A stretch of DNA of 64,000 nucleotides from Metabacillus dongyingensis (GTDB lineage: Bacteria; Bacillota; Bacilli; Bacillales; Bacillaceae), in assembly GCF_019933155.2 (NCBI RefSeq), contig NZ_CP082944.1, forward strand, positions 932,001-996,000, read 5' to 3'. The notes beneath the pieces are model-generated. The model searched no databases, was not told the origin of the DNA, and saw only the letters and a program-made list of their open reading frames with translations. How positions within the stretch are numbered: position 1 is the stretch's first letter; the number at the start of each line of letters is the position of its first letter. Shown piece after piece: positions 52,931 to 61,316 of this stretch. A program made the translations under genes and the position numbers.

Positions 52931-53122
52931 ATGATCTTGCTGCCGTGGTGGGTTTACCTCTGCATACTTGGGATTTTATACAGCGGTTACATGGCTTTTT
53001 CAACAACAAGGAAAGAGAAAATTGTTGAGGAAGCCTATATAGAACAAGAGGGTAATGTTTATATTGAAAGAATGCTTAAGGAACGTGAGATTCGAAGAAA
53101 AAATCAGGATGATGAAATGTGA
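52931..53122 (+). CDS. yhaL: Sporulation protein YhaL family
   Basis: 63 residues: an N-terminal membrane helix (LLPWWVYLCILGILYSGYMA) and a charged C-terminal tail, as in B. subtilis YhaL. Function unknown; the family is linked to sporulation. AAGGGGGAAG precedes the ATG. It is convergent with prsA, as expected. Confidence 0.85.
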   Translation: MILLPWWVYLCILGILYSGYMAFSTTRKEKIVEEAYIEQEGNVYIERMLKEREIRRKNQDDEM

Positions 53123-53155
53123 AAAACTCCCCCATTTTTTAAATGGGGGAGTTTA
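53123..53155. terminator. Bidirectional terminator between yhaL and prsA
   Basis: CTCCCCCATTT and AAATGGGGGAG around three bases, with A and T runs on both sides. Confidence 0.85.
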
Positions 53156-53160
53156 GCTTG

Positions 53161-54039
53161 TTATTTTCCTTCAGCAGGCTCTGCAGGAGCTGCAGGTGCT
53201 TTGAATGTATCTTCTAATTCTTTGTCTTTAACCTGAACGTCTGCTTCTTTAAGAGCTTTGTCCAATGCTCCCTGAACAGCATCAGGCTGACTTGTTTTTT
53301 GTTTTTTTACATCTGCTTCAAGTTCTTTTTTCATTTCTTCATATGGCTTCACCGTTTTTGTCACTTTAATGATGTGGTAGCCAAATTCAGATTTTACAGG
53401 CGCGCTTACTTCGCCTTCTTTAAGTGCAAATGCTGCTTTTTCGAATTCAGGCACCATTTGTCCTTCGCCGAACCAGCCTAAATCTCCGCCGTTTTGTCCA
53501 GATGGATCTTTAGAAGCTTCCTTCGCTAAATCTTCAAACTTTTCGCCTTTATCAAGACGGGCTTTGATTTCTTTTGCTGTTTTTTCATCTTCAACGAGGA
53601 TGTGGCTTGCTTGTACTTTGCCTTTTAGGCTTTCATAGTATTGTTTTGTATCTTCTTCTGTTACTTTGACTTCTTTTTCAGCTGCTTTTTTGCGAAGCAG
53701 ATCGACTTTTACCATATCTTTAACAGTCTTTTCACCTTGCTGCTGAATGACTGCTTCAAATTGTGGGCCGTATTGCTGAGTTAAATTGTCAATTTCTTTA
53801 TTTACTTCTTCGTCAGAAACTTTGTATTCTTTGCTTAAAACTCTTTCATGTACAAGCTCTGTTAAAACATCTTTTCCGAAGCGGTCTTTCATAGCTTCAT
53901 AAAATTCATCTTTCGTTACATTGCCTGCTTTTGTTTCAGCAATGACCTCGGAACCGCTGTCATTATTACTGCATGCGCCTAGCGCCAAAACACTTGATGC
54001 TGCTGCTAATGCAAGAGCAAATCTTTTCATCTGATACAA
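53161..54039 (-). CDS. prsA: Peptidyl-prolyl isomerase lipoprotein PrsA
   Basis: 292 residues. Lipobox LGAC puts the lipidated Cys at 23, anchoring it on the outer face of the membrane. The parvulin (PpiC) domain is at residues ~135-225 (VQASHILVEDEKTAKEI, QNGGDLGWFGEGQMVPEFE, FGYHIIKV), flanked by charged helical regions. It folds secreted proteins after export. AGTAGGAG lies about 11 bases before the ATG. B. subtilis has it at the same position. Confidence 0.95.
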   Translation of the reverse strand: MYQMKRFALALAAASSVLALGACSNNDSGSEVIAETKAGNVTKDEFYEAMKDRFGKDVLTELVHERVLSKEYKVSDEEVNKEIDNLTQQYGPQFEAVIQQQGEKTVKDMVKVDLLRKKAAEKEVKVTEEDTKQYYESLKGKVQASHILVEDEKTAKEIKARLDKGEKFEDLAKEASKDPSGQNGGDLGWFGEGQMVPEFEKAAFALKEGEVSAPVKSEFGYHIIKVTKTVKPYEEMKKELEADVKKQKTSQPDAVQGALDKALKEADVQVKDKELEDTFKAPAAPAEPAEGK

Positions 54040-54207
54040 CTCCTACTTCTGTTAAATTTAAAGACTGCCTAATAATTGGAACACTACCACATTGTGCCAT
54101 GAACTAAAAAGTTTTGCAATAGGACTAGAGTAATCAGGGCATTCGTCTAGGTCAAAATGGGAAACCGTCCATATGATGTATGGAACGCCGATAAGGGAGG
54201 TTTTAAC

Positions 54208-54294
54208 ATGGGTGGAGGATATTCAAACGGTTTTGCATTACTTGTTGTTCTGTTTATTTTGTTGATCATTATTGGTGCTGCTTATATTTGCTAG
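54208..54294 (+). CDS. YjcZ-family micro-protein, 28 aa
   Basis: Starts MGGGYSNGFALLVVLFILLI, a Gly-rich head and a single membrane helix, ending GAAYIC. AGGGAGG is seven bases before the ATG. This is the signature of the tiny YjcZ/YuzL-like sporulation-associated membrane proteins. A nearly identical copy follows at 54415. Confidence 0.85.
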   Translation: MGGGYSNGFALLVVLFILLIIIGAAYIC

Positions 54295-54414
54295 GAAGCA
54301 ATAAGGCCTTTAGTTTTTTTAAAAAAGATTTGCCTAAAACAAATGATATATGCCTATTCGTTACATGATGATCGTGCATAGAATACCTTACCGACGCATA
54401 AAGGAGGTGTCATT

Positions 54415-54495
54415 ATGGGAGGATACGCTGGAGGCTTCGCGTTAATCGTTGTTTTGTTCATCTTATTGATCATTGTTGGTGCTGCTTGGCTGTAA
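54415..54495 (+). CDS. YjcZ-family micro-protein, 26 aa
   Basis: Starts MGGYAGGFALIVVLFILLII and ends GAAWL, a paralogue of 54208. AAAGGAGGTG precedes the ATG. The 120 bases between the two copies suggest separate promoters. Confidence 0.85.
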   Translation: MGGYAGGFALIVVLFILLIIVGAAWL

Positions 54496-54507
54496 GCCAA
54501 AATAAAC

Positions 54508-54577
54508 ATAGCTGACAGGTAAATCTGTCAGCTATGATTGTATAAGCTGTGTGCTAATGATTGCATACAGCTTTTTA
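54508..54577 (+). terminator. Two successive hairpins after the micro-proteins
   Basis: ATAGCTGACAG with its complement at 54525, then AAGCTGT with ACAGCTT followed by TTT. The second looks like the functional terminator. Confidence 0.6.
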
Positions 54578-54589
54578 TAATGGTGAAAT

Positions 54590-54769
54590 CTAAGTAAATA
54601 AGATTTCTATGTAAGAAGAAACTAATAAAATGGTAATCAGGACGTTGATTGTCCTGAATACTTTTGTTTGTCGGTCTTCAGGAATCTCTCGGACCAGGCA
54701 CAGCGTATTGGTCAATTTATTTATATAGAATAAAATGAACACGGCAAACAAAATGAAAAATGCTATCAT
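54590..54769 (-). CDS. Small membrane protein, 59 aa
   Basis: From ATG 54769, with GAGGAGAGGGGG about eight bases upstream, to a stop at 54590. Two hydrophobic segments (MIAFFILFAVFILFYI and INVLITILLVSSYIEILF) flank a charged loop (VREIPEDRQTK). Unknown family. The ribosome-binding site and charge pattern support it. Confidence 0.7.
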   Translation of the reverse strand: MIAFFILFAVFILFYINKLTNTLCLVREIPEDRQTKVFRTINVLITILLVSSYIEILFT

Positions 54770-54856
54770 ATGAGATTCCCCCTCTCCTCACTGATACATA
54801 TTACATTACCAAAAAAATGATGAAAAAGATAGCGATGACTCCTAATAAATAGCAAA

Positions 54857-54890
54857 AGAAAAGCTTCTCTAAAAAGAGAGGCTTTTCTTA
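54857..54890. terminator. Terminator-like hairpin
   Basis: GAAAAGCTTCTCT and AGAGAGGCTTTTC around an A-rich loop, T-rich on both strands. Confidence 0.65.
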
Positions 54891-54950
54891 TTTATAAAGC
54901 ATTTTATCTTCATGCTAAAAAACTGCTTAATCATATGGCCAGAATTTCTT

Positions 54951-55487
54951 TTATTTCTGAAATAAAATTTCAAAGCTTTCATCGGCTTCTTCAATGAAAC
55001 AGGCTTTCGGAGCTTTAGAAAGCTGGCTTAAAAAAATGAAATCAGTGATACACAACCCGGTATGAAAGGCAATTCCTAAACAAAAGTAGTGCAAATAAGA
55101 AGGAAATTGAATCAGTCCTGCAGTCATAAATGCAGTGACAACTATAAAAGGTGTAATAAGAGAGAGCAGCATATTGGCTTTACTTACATTGCAGTTTGTT
55201 TTCAAAAAAAGAATCGGCATGAAAGACTGGAACTTCAGTTTAAGTGATACGCGGTATCCGGACATCCACAAAGGCAGGGCATGAAGCAGTTTGTGACATG
55301 GCACGATGCCTGCGATAAACAGCAGCAATAAGAAAAAGTAATCTTCTTTTAATTGGATAGAAGGAAAAAAGACCACAAGAGGTAAATATATGCTAATAAA
55401 GGTAATCATCATTATTAATACAGAGACTATAAAAAGTCTATGGAATCCATAATCTTTTGAAAGATTAATGGTTTTCCAGCAATTCAT
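54951..55487 (-). CDS. DUF3267-like membrane protein with altered zinc motif
   Basis: 178 residues and about four membrane segments. The spot where DUF3267 proteins carry HExxH reads PCHKLLHALPLW, so the catalytic Glu is Lys. The rest (FQSFMPILFLKTNCNVSKAN, FCLGIAFHTGLCITDFI) is consistent with the family. Site-2-protease-like activity is therefore doubtful. B. subtilis has a similar gene (yhaJ region) near here. The start has only a weak ribosome-binding site. Confidence 0.65.
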   Translation of the reverse strand: MNCWKTINLSKDYGFHRLFIVSVLIMMITFISIYLPLVVFFPSIQLKEDYFFLLLLFIAGIVPCHKLLHALPLWMSGYRVSLKLKFQSFMPILFLKTNCNVSKANMLLSLITPFIVVTAFMTAGLIQFPSYLHYFCLGIAFHTGLCITDFIFLSQLSKAPKACFIEEADESFEILFQK

Positions 55488-55704
55488 TTAAATCACCGTC
55501 CGAAAGTTATAAATGTCCATGCAGGAGCATGATGGATCAAGTCCTTACATACTTTACGATGTTAAGTTGGAAAAAGCAATATGAAATTTCGCGTGTAAGC
55601 GTTTTAAATAAAATAAGTAAAGTTTTACAAAATAAGAAACTTTCGAAAAAGAGAAGAATGATTTAAAATAAATAAACGAAGAAGAATGAAAGAAGTGAAC
55701 CTTA

Positions 55705-56040
55705 GTGGAATCCTTGGAAAAAAGAATGGCAAATTTGGAGTACTACCAGAGGTTGCTTGTGCAGATGGCTGACGCGGAGAAATACCCTTTTTATCTGTCG
55801 GTCATGAAAACAGGTTTATCTGCTGAAGAAATTGAGGACATACATCGCATTTGCGCGGAACTTGAGCAAATGCTTGCAGAACAAAAAGAGCAAGGACTCC
55901 TCGATTACATGAGCCTCCTTACTCTTTTCGCCGGACAGCTGAATCATAAGCTTTCAGTTGATGATACGATTCTTGCCTTACATAAGCAGGGAATGTATGT
56001 GCCGCTGATGACAGAATTCAAAAAAATTATTCGGAAATAG
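55705..56040 (+). CDS. yhaI: YhaI family protein (DUF1878)
   Basis: 111 residues, helical and soluble: [40 protein letters not shown] and [20 protein letters not shown]. The length and order fit B. subtilis YhaI. GTG 55705 is the only good start, with a poor ribosome-binding site. Its last 14 bases overlap the end of the convergent hpr. Confidence 0.85.
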   Translation: MESLEKRMANLEYYQRLLVQMADAEKYPFYLSVMKTGLSAEEIEDIHRICAELEQMLAEQKEQGLLDYMSLLTLFAGQLNHKLSVDDTILALHKQGMYVPLMTEFKKIIRK

Positions 56041-56623
56041 CTGAAGCCGTTTCAGCAGCAGGATCTTCCCGTTTTTTGAGCTTCCTGTTTTCCTCAACAA
56101 ATTCTTTCTCGATATTCGTAAAAGAATGTTCGAAGATCTCCATAAAGTCATCTCCGTATATGTTTCGTATGATACACATCATTTCCATAATTTCAGGAAA
56201 TTTCCCATATAGGTTTTGTAGCGGCAGAGCGCCTTTAAAGACAGCGTTTCTGCTTGGATCATAATCTTCTAAAAGCTTCAGCAGTATTTCCTCTCCTCGT
56301 TCCGTCAGCTGAATGTACGTATTGCGTTTGTCATTCTGCTTTTTCGAAAACTCAAGATAGCCTCTCTCTTCAAGCTTTTTTGAAAAGTTGAATGCAGTCG
56401 ATACATGCATCACTCCAAATTTAGCAATCTCTGAAATAGAAGCACCCTTTAAATGATAAGCAATCCATAAGATATGATGCTCATTGATATTCAAATCATA
56501 GGGCTTAATCCATTGCTGCCAGTCTTTTTCGATGGATTTCCACAAAGCTTTGCTGAGCTGCGCGATTCTTTGGCTGAATAAAAGCGCTTCTTTTATAGAA
56601 TAATCCTGTTCGTTACGTTTCAT
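56027..56623 (-). CDS. hpr: MarR-type transition-state regulator Hpr (ScoC)
   Basis: 198 residues. The winged-helix region ([56 protein letters not shown]) is the MarR fold, and the long C-terminal region is specific to ScoC. It represses exoprotease and sporulation genes. The gene lies in its usual place between yhaI and yhaH. Confidence 0.92.
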   Translation of the reverse strand: MKRNEQDYSIKEALLFSQRIAQLSKALWKSIEKDWQQWIKPYDLNINEHHILWIAYHLKGASISEIAKFGVMHVSTAFNFSKKLEERGYLEFSKKQNDKRNTYIQLTERGEEILLKLLEDYDPSRNAVFKGALPLQNLYGKFPEIMEMMCIIRNIYGDDFMEIFEHSFTNIEKEFVEENRKLKKREDPAAETASAISE

Positions 56624-56754
56624 CCCCAGTCACCTACTTTTTCTCTTTTGCTCTTATATTCTATTATGCCAATAAAATAAAGATTAATAAAGATTAAATT
56701 TACGAAATTTTTAAATAAATCTTAAAAACTTAGGAAAAGCGTTGGATTTTCAGG

Positions 56755-56792
56755 TAAAAAAAAAGAGCGGCATGTGATGAAATCTGCCGCTC
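56755..56792 (-). terminator. Terminator of yhaH
   Basis: On the minus strand GAGCGGCA and TGCCGCTC around 12 bases, followed by nine or more T. Confidence 0.85.
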
Positions 56793-56825
56793 GTACAAGT
56801 TAATTGCTTTGTCTACAAAAATATT

Positions 56826-57182
56826 CTATTTGTTTAATGTTTGCTCTAATTCTTTAATTTTCTGTTCGATTTCATTAATTTCTTTTTGAAGTTCATTTTT
56901 ATGAGGCTCAATTTCTTCTTGCCAAGTCTCAATTGATTTTTGGAGATCCGCTGTTACATCTTTTAGGACTGCAGCACTTTCTTTAGCTGTTTTCACCACT
57001 TGATCTTTTAGTGATACACTGTCATCTTTCAGCTGAATTAAAATATTTTCAAGTTTTTGTTTATTTTGCTTTAGCTGGCTGCGCAAATCTTTTCCGGAAG
57101 ATGGAGCAGATAGGATTGTTGCTAACCCTCCAATAACGCTCCCAACTAAAAGACCAGCCATTAATGATTTTCCTTTTGCCAT
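56826..57182 (-). CDS. yhaH: YtxH-family protein YhaH
   Basis: 118 residues: KGKSLMAGLLVGSVIGGLAT (membrane-embedded Gly-rich N-terminus), SSGKDLRSQLKQNKQ typical of YtxH proteins, then a long coiled coil. Envelope-associated, role unclear. ATG 57182 behind GGAGTGAT gives the length of B. subtilis YhaH; the frame extends to a GTG at 57191. Confidence 0.88.
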   Translation of the reverse strand: MAKGKSLMAGLLVGSVIGGLATILSAPSSGKDLRSQLKQNKQKLENILIQLKDDSVSLKDQVVKTAKESAAVLKDVTADLQKSIETWQEEIEPHKNELQKEINEIEQKIKELEQTLNK

Positions 57183-57338
57183 AGGTATCACTCCATTTGA
57201 GTATAATAGTATGTACTTTTCAAGAAATGAACAGGAAAGTCCTTCTTATATAAGTACCCTTTGTCAGGATAGATAAACGTTGTTTTATTCATAGCTTATG
57301 ATGCCTGTGCATAGATATGAGTAAAAGGGGGGAGGAGC

Positions 57339-57530
57339 TTGGCTGGTGTCATCTTTCTATTTTTCGCCATAAGCTTGCTTTGTTTCATAGGTGCTTTTCA
57401 TTACCTCAAACTAGCGCAGCAATCAGCATCCTATCCGCCAAAACATGTTGTTCACCAAAAAGCTGCTGTGCTTGCGGGAGGCGGCGTACTTGCTCTGATG
57501 CTCGGCATTTTATTCTATTCTTTCCAATAG
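57339..57530 (+). CDS. Small membrane protein, 63 aa
   Basis: Two membrane helices (IFLFFAISLLCFIGAF and AAVLAGGGVLALMLGILFYS) joined by a polar loop with PPKHVVHQK. It starts with TTG behind AAGGGGGG. Unknown function. A longer frame in another phase (57317-57643) is a shadow. Confidence 0.65.
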   Translation: MAGVIFLFFAISLLCFIGAFHYLKLAQQSASYPPKHVVHQKAAVLAGGGVLALMLGILFYSFQ

Positions 57531-57553
57531 GCTTCATTTTCATAGATTTTCAC

Positions 57554-57584
57554 AAAAAACCCGACCGGCTAGGATCGGGTTTTC
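57554..57584. terminator. Bidirectional terminator before trpP
   Basis: AAACCCGA and TCGGGTTT, with T runs on both strands, serving the 63-aa gene and trpP. Confidence 0.8.
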
Positions 57585-57591
57585 TTATATG

Positions 57592-58113
57592 TTATTCAAC
57601 AGCGATGTTAGAACGCTTTAATATAGTCTGTACAATCGGATAAATGAAAACCATTGCGATAGTATTAAGGGCAACTGTCGGCAAGACAACTGCTATGAAT
57701 AATGCCATAAATCCTGCACCGCCCGGAAGACCGACAATGAATAATGCGGCTGTCAGGAATACAGTACCGGAAATAAGTGTTCCGACCGCTGTCAGAATTC
57801 CTGCTCCAGCAGTGGATGCAGCAAATTTCTTAATGACAATAACTAAAAGATAAAAAACAAATGCAGTCACAAATTTATCAATGACATTCGGCAGAAGTCC
57901 GCCTGGAAAACCAGTTGTTAAACCGGACAAGACACCAGTAACAGCTCCAAGTAAAAACACATTGCGAATGTGAGGGAACAGCAGGATGCCTAAGAACATC
58001 ATAGTGAGCATCATATCTGGCTTCATCCCACTGAAAAATGGCGGGATAATACTGTGCAATGCCAGTCCCATTGCGACAAATAAAGATAAAACGACTAAAA
58101 CTTTTGTATTCAT
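57592..58113 (-). CDS. trpP: Tryptophan transporter TrpP
   Basis: 173 residues, multi-pass, as in B. subtilis TrpP (formerly YhaG). KVLVVLSLFVAMGLALHSII begins it; GFPGGLLPNVIDKFVTAFVF and GLPGGAGFMALFIAVVLPTV are typical. It is the substrate-specific part of a tryptophan uptake system. A row of GAG/TAG triplets overlaps its ribosome-binding site, predicting translational repression by TRAP when tryptophan is plentiful. Confidence 0.9.
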   Translation of the reverse strand: MNTKVLVVLSLFVAMGLALHSIIPPFFSGMKPDMMLTMMFLGILLFPHIRNVFLLGAVTGVLSGLTTGFPGGLLPNVIDKFVTAFVFYLLVIVIKKFAASTAGAGILTAVGTLISGTVFLTAALFIVGLPGGAGFMALFIAVVLPTVALNTIAMVFIYPIVQTILKRSNIAVE

Positions 58114-58115
58114 TT

Positions 58116-58139
58116 CTCAACTCTCCTCAGACTAAGCTC
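58116..58139 (-). promoter_or_regulatory. TRAP-binding site over the trpP ribosome-binding site
   Basis: On the minus strand the triplets are GAG, TAG, GAG, GAG, GAG with spacers of 2, 3, 2 and 2 bases, ending two bases before the ATG. TRAP binds NAG triplets spaced 2-3 bases. A further GAG lies upstream but more loosely spaced. The third and fourth triplets form the Shine-Dalgarno sequence. Confidence 0.8.
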
Positions 58140-58230
58140 TTATTTTTGAACTCCCCAATAATGACCTATGTCTTATTGCAGAAGAACTTACAAAATAGTA
58201 TATCAGGTATTTCAGACCTTGTAAAAATAA

Positions 58231-59307
58231 TTATTCGTGCTTTTTCTGGAATTCAGCCATGAATTCAGCAAGTGCTTCGCACGCTTCTAACGGCACAGCA
58301 TTATAAATGGAAGCCCTGCAGCCCCCAATCGACCGGTGTCCGGCAAGACCTGAAAAGCCTTTTTCAATGGATTCTTTTAGAAAAGCCTTCGTTAAATTTT
58401 CATCTTTAAGAGTAAATGTAACATTCATTGCTGATCGGCTATCCTTTTCAGCGTGTCCCTTATAGAAGCCGCCGCTTTGGTCGATGCACGAATAAAGCAG
58501 ACTTGCTTTCTTCTTATTCAGCTCTTCAATCGCTTTTAAACCGCCTTTATCCTGCATCCACTCCAGAACAAGGGAAAGCATGTAAATTGCAAATGTAGGA
58601 GGTGTATTGTATAGGGAATTCTGCTTTGAATGAGTGCTGTACTTCAAAATAGCAGGGATATCCTCATTTGCATTCTCAAGCATTTCTTTTTTTACTATTA
58701 CGACTGTAACACCAGAAGGGCCAAGGTTTTTTTGAGCACCGGCATAAATAAGCGAGAAACGGCTGACGTCAATTTCCCTGCTCATGATGTCGCTTGACAT
58801 GTCAGCAATTAAAGGCAGTTTTGTTGAAGGGAATTTTTTCCACTGCGTGCCGTAGATCGTATTGTTTGAGGTTAAGTGTACATAGCTTCCTTCTTCAGGA
58901 TCCTCAAAGCTTTCCGGAATATATGTATAACGATCTTCTTTACTTGTTGCAATGATAGTCGTGCTTCCGAGTTTGCCTGCTTCTGATTGTGCTTTTTCAG
59001 ACCAGACTCCGCTCATGATGAAATGGGCAGAAGACCCGTCTTTTAAAAAGTTCATCGGAATCATGGCAAACTGAAGGCTTGCCCCGCCTTGAAGAAATAG
59101 TACTTCATAATCCTCAGGGATTTCCATCAGTTCTCTCAATAAAGAGGCTGCTCGGTTGTGAACTTCTTCATAAGGTTTGCTTCTGTGGCTCAGTTCCATG
59201 ACTGACATGCCTGTTCCGTTAAAATCAACAAGTTCGCTTTGCGCTTTCTCCAAAACAGCAAGAGGTATTGCTGCTGGCCCTGCGTTAAAGTTATACGTTC
59301 TTTTCAT
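58231..59307 (-). CDS. serC: Phosphoserine aminotransferase SerC
   Basis: 358 residues, the normal length. NFNAGPAAIPLAVLEKAQ, SHRSKPYEEV, LFLQGGASLQFAMIPMN, AGAQKNLGPSGV (PLP-binding Lys) and GLAGHRSIGGCRASIYNAV define it. It makes 3-phosphoserine for serine biosynthesis, PLP-dependent and cytosolic. AAGGAG is unusually far (12 bases) before the ATG, perhaps lowering translation. Confidence 0.95.
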   Translation of the reverse strand: MKRTYNFNAGPAAIPLAVLEKAQSELVDFNGTGMSVMELSHRSKPYEEVHNRAASLLRELMEIPEDYEVLFLQGGASLQFAMIPMNFLKDGSSAHFIMSGVWSEKAQSEAGKLGSTTIIATSKEDRYTYIPESFEDPEEGSYVHLTSNNTIYGTQWKKFPSTKLPLIADMSSDIMSREIDVSRFSLIYAGAQKNLGPSGVTVVIVKKEMLENANEDIPAILKYSTHSKQNSLYNTPPTFAIYMLSLVLEWMQDKGGLKAIEELNKKKASLLYSCIDQSGGFYKGHAEKDSRSAMNVTFTLKDENLTKAFLKESIEKGFSGLAGHRSIGGCRASIYNAVPLEACEALAEFMAEFQKKHE

Positions 59308-59415
59308 GGGAAAATGACACTCCTTACTTTGTCGCGTTGCATGATTAAATACTTTTTATTATCCTAACATGAAAAAGGGGGTTGGAGTCGGAATTTTAAA
59401 AAAATATTACAATCA

Positions 59416-59441
59416 ACAAAAAAACCCGCATTATGCGGGGG
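59416..59441 (-). terminator. Terminator of hit
   Basis: CCCGCA and TGCGGG around three bases with seven T on the minus strand. Confidence 0.8.
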
Positions 59442-59867
59442 TTAGAGCAAGTCTTCCTGAATGGATGATGCGATTTGCTTTAAGTCTTCTGGTGTATATT
59501 CTTCTGTATGCGTTTTCCAGACAGCGCCAAAACCATCGCCCTTTCCATAGCGGGGAATCAGGTGAATATGATAGTGAAACACAGATTGTCCAGCTTTTTC
59601 GCCGTTATTATTAAGAATATTCATGCCGATAGGCTCGAATTGTTTTTTTATGGAATTTGCAATTTTTGGAACGACTTCAAATAGATTTCGTGCAATATCC
59701 GGTGTAAGCTCGTAAATATTTTCTTTATGTATTTTTGGAATAACTAGTGTATGTCCTTTTGTTACTTGACTAATATCCAGAAAAGCAACCACATGTTCGT
59801 TTTCAAAAACCTTTGCGCTCGGAATCTCACCGTTCACAATTTTGCAGAAAATACATCCGCTCATCAT
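59442..59867 (-). CDS. hit: HIT-family nucleotide hydrolase Hit
   Basis: 141 residues. CIFCKIVNGEIPSAKVFEN begins it and the histidine triad HYHIHLIPRY is at residues ~98-107. It belongs to the HinT type that cleaves adenosine phosphoramidates and aminoacyl adenylates. It lies divergently from ecsA, as in B. subtilis. AAAGGGATG before the start; the second ATG also possible. Confidence 0.92.
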   Translation of the reverse strand: MMSGCIFCKIVNGEIPSAKVFENEHVVAFLDISQVTKGHTLVIPKIHKENIYELTPDIARNLFEVVPKIANSIKKQFEPIGMNILNNNGEKAGQSVFHYHIHLIPRYGKGDGFGAVWKTHTEEYTPEDLKQIASSIQEDLL

Positions 59868-59944
59868 GTTTCATCCCTTTCTCATTATAAACTGAACTTA
59901 ACCGTATTTTACCATAAATAATTGAGGGATAAAATCACTTAAGA

Positions 59945-60010
59945 AAAGTGCAAGCGCCTTTTTGTGCAGGGATGGCGGATCCGTTCCGGCCGAGGAGTTA
60001 GGCCATACTC
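59945..60010. repeat. Interspersed-repeat copy, inverted
   Basis: GCAAGCGCCTTTTTGTGCAG, then GGCCGAGGAGTTAGGC, the complement of the AACTCCTCGGCC block at 45533. A 75-codon minus-strand frame here is not supported. Confidence 0.5.
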
Positions 60011-60052
60011 TGCCATCTTTGTGCAAACCCTTTCTCTTTCCTAAATAAGAAA

Positions 60053-60077
60053 CAGGATGATCAAAAAGATCATCCTG
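60053..60077. repeat. Perfect hairpin without T run
   Basis: CAGGATGATC and GATCATCCTG around five A. No gene reads into it clearly; it might be a processing site or protein-binding site. Confidence 0.6.
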
Positions 60078-60125
60078 TCCTGCAGAGGAAGCAAACTGGC
60101 GCAGCTTAAAATTTAAGGCTCGCAA

Positions 60126-60569
60126 AACTCTTTGTCATCTCCCTCATTTACTAGGAAATGAAGGAAAAAAAGAGTGAATAATCGTTGTTAAACATTGTTC
60201 AAAGCAACCATCCCCTAGTTAAGAAAATCACATAAAGGATAAACTCTTAACAAATCAGTAAACGGTCTTTGACGAACACCTCATTCACAAAATGAATTTA
60301 TATATGAGCATCTATTACTAAAAGTAACGGCCCGTAGACACCTCATCTCGAAATGGAAATTGATCATCATTTTATCAATGTTAACTTACTCATGGATTCC
60401 TTAACATAAACTGTCTTTAACACACACCTCATTTGAAATGAATGTCTGTGACAGCTGCTTTCCTCTACACTCATTATGATGTCCGGAAAAGAATTGATTA
60501 TGCATTGTAAATTAGCAAAAGTGTCACGTGATTTGTTAAAATAAAAGAAAACGGTGAAGGGACGAAAAC
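60126..60569 (+). other. ecs upstream region with three CACCTCAT repeats
   Basis: No gene. CACCTCAT, followed 4-6 bases on by AAATG(A/G)A or AATGAAT, occurs near 60277, 60339 and 60425. Each copy can form a small CATT/AATG hairpin. The ecsA promoter must lie in the last part; TTGTTAAAATAAAAG before the gene may contribute but no firm promoter is placed. Confidence 0.5.
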
Positions 60570-61316
60570 ATGAGCTTATTAAAAGTAAATCACCTGACAG
60601 GAGGATACACACGTAATCCTGTCTTAAAAGATATATCATTTGAAATTGAAAAGCACCAAATTGTCGGTTTGATTGGTTTAAACGGAGCCGGAAAAAGCAC
60701 AACAATCCGTCATGTGATCGGGTTAATGGAGCCGCATAAAGGTGAAATTTCCATTAACGGCATTTCCTTTCACCAGCAGCCGACTGAATACCGCAGCCAA
60801 TTTTCATTTATTCCTGAAACACCGATTCTTTATGAGGAATTAACGCTTTATGAGCACTTGGAGCTTACGGCGATGGCGTATGGACTAAGTCAGGAAACGT
60901 TTAAACAGCGTCTTCACCCATTATTGTCTGAATTCAGAATGGAAAAAAGACTAAAATGGTTCCCAAGTCATTTTTCAAAAGGCATGAAGCAAAAAGTTAT
61001 GATTATGTGTGCGTTTTTAGTTGAGCCTGAGCTGTACATTATTGACGAGCCATTTGTCGGATTGGATCCGCTTGCAATCAATGCTCTGCTTGAGATGATG
61101 AACAAAGCGAAAAAAGACGGAGCGGGAATTTTAATGTCAACACATATTTTAGCAACAGCTGAACGCTACTGTGATGCGTTTATTATTCTACATAATGGAA
61201 AAATCAGAGCAAAAGGGTCGCTTGAGGAGCTCCGGTCGGAGTTTGGAATGAGGGACGCAACGCTTGATGATTTGTATATCCAGCTCACGAAGGAAGATCA
61301 AAATGAGCAGCATTGA
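60570..61316 (+). CDS. ecsA: ABC transporter ATPase EcsA
   Basis: 248 residues (B. subtilis 247). Walker A GLNGAGKSTT, signature HFSKGMKQKV (the usual LSGGQ replaced as in EcsA), Walker B LYIIDEPFVGLDP and STHILATAERY. It powers EcsB. Ecs is needed in B. subtilis for secretion, competence and intramembrane proteolysis by RasP. GAAGGGAC precedes the ATG. Confidence 0.93.
   Translation: MSLLKVNHLTGGYTRNPVLKDISFEIEKHQIVGLIGLNGAGKSTTIRHVIGLMEPHKGEISINGISFHQQPTEYRSQFSFIPETPILYEELTLYEHLELTAMAYGLSQETFKQRLHPLLSEFRMEKRLKWFPSHFSKGMKQKVMIMCAFLVEPELYIIDEPFVGLDPLAINALLEMMNKAKKDGAGILMSTHILATAERYCDAFIILHNGKIRAKGSLEELRSEFGMRDATLDDLYIQLTKEDQNEQH

Noticed and set aside
59898..60125. 75-codon ORF on the minus strand
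   Set aside because: It spans a repeat copy and a hairpin; no support as a gene.
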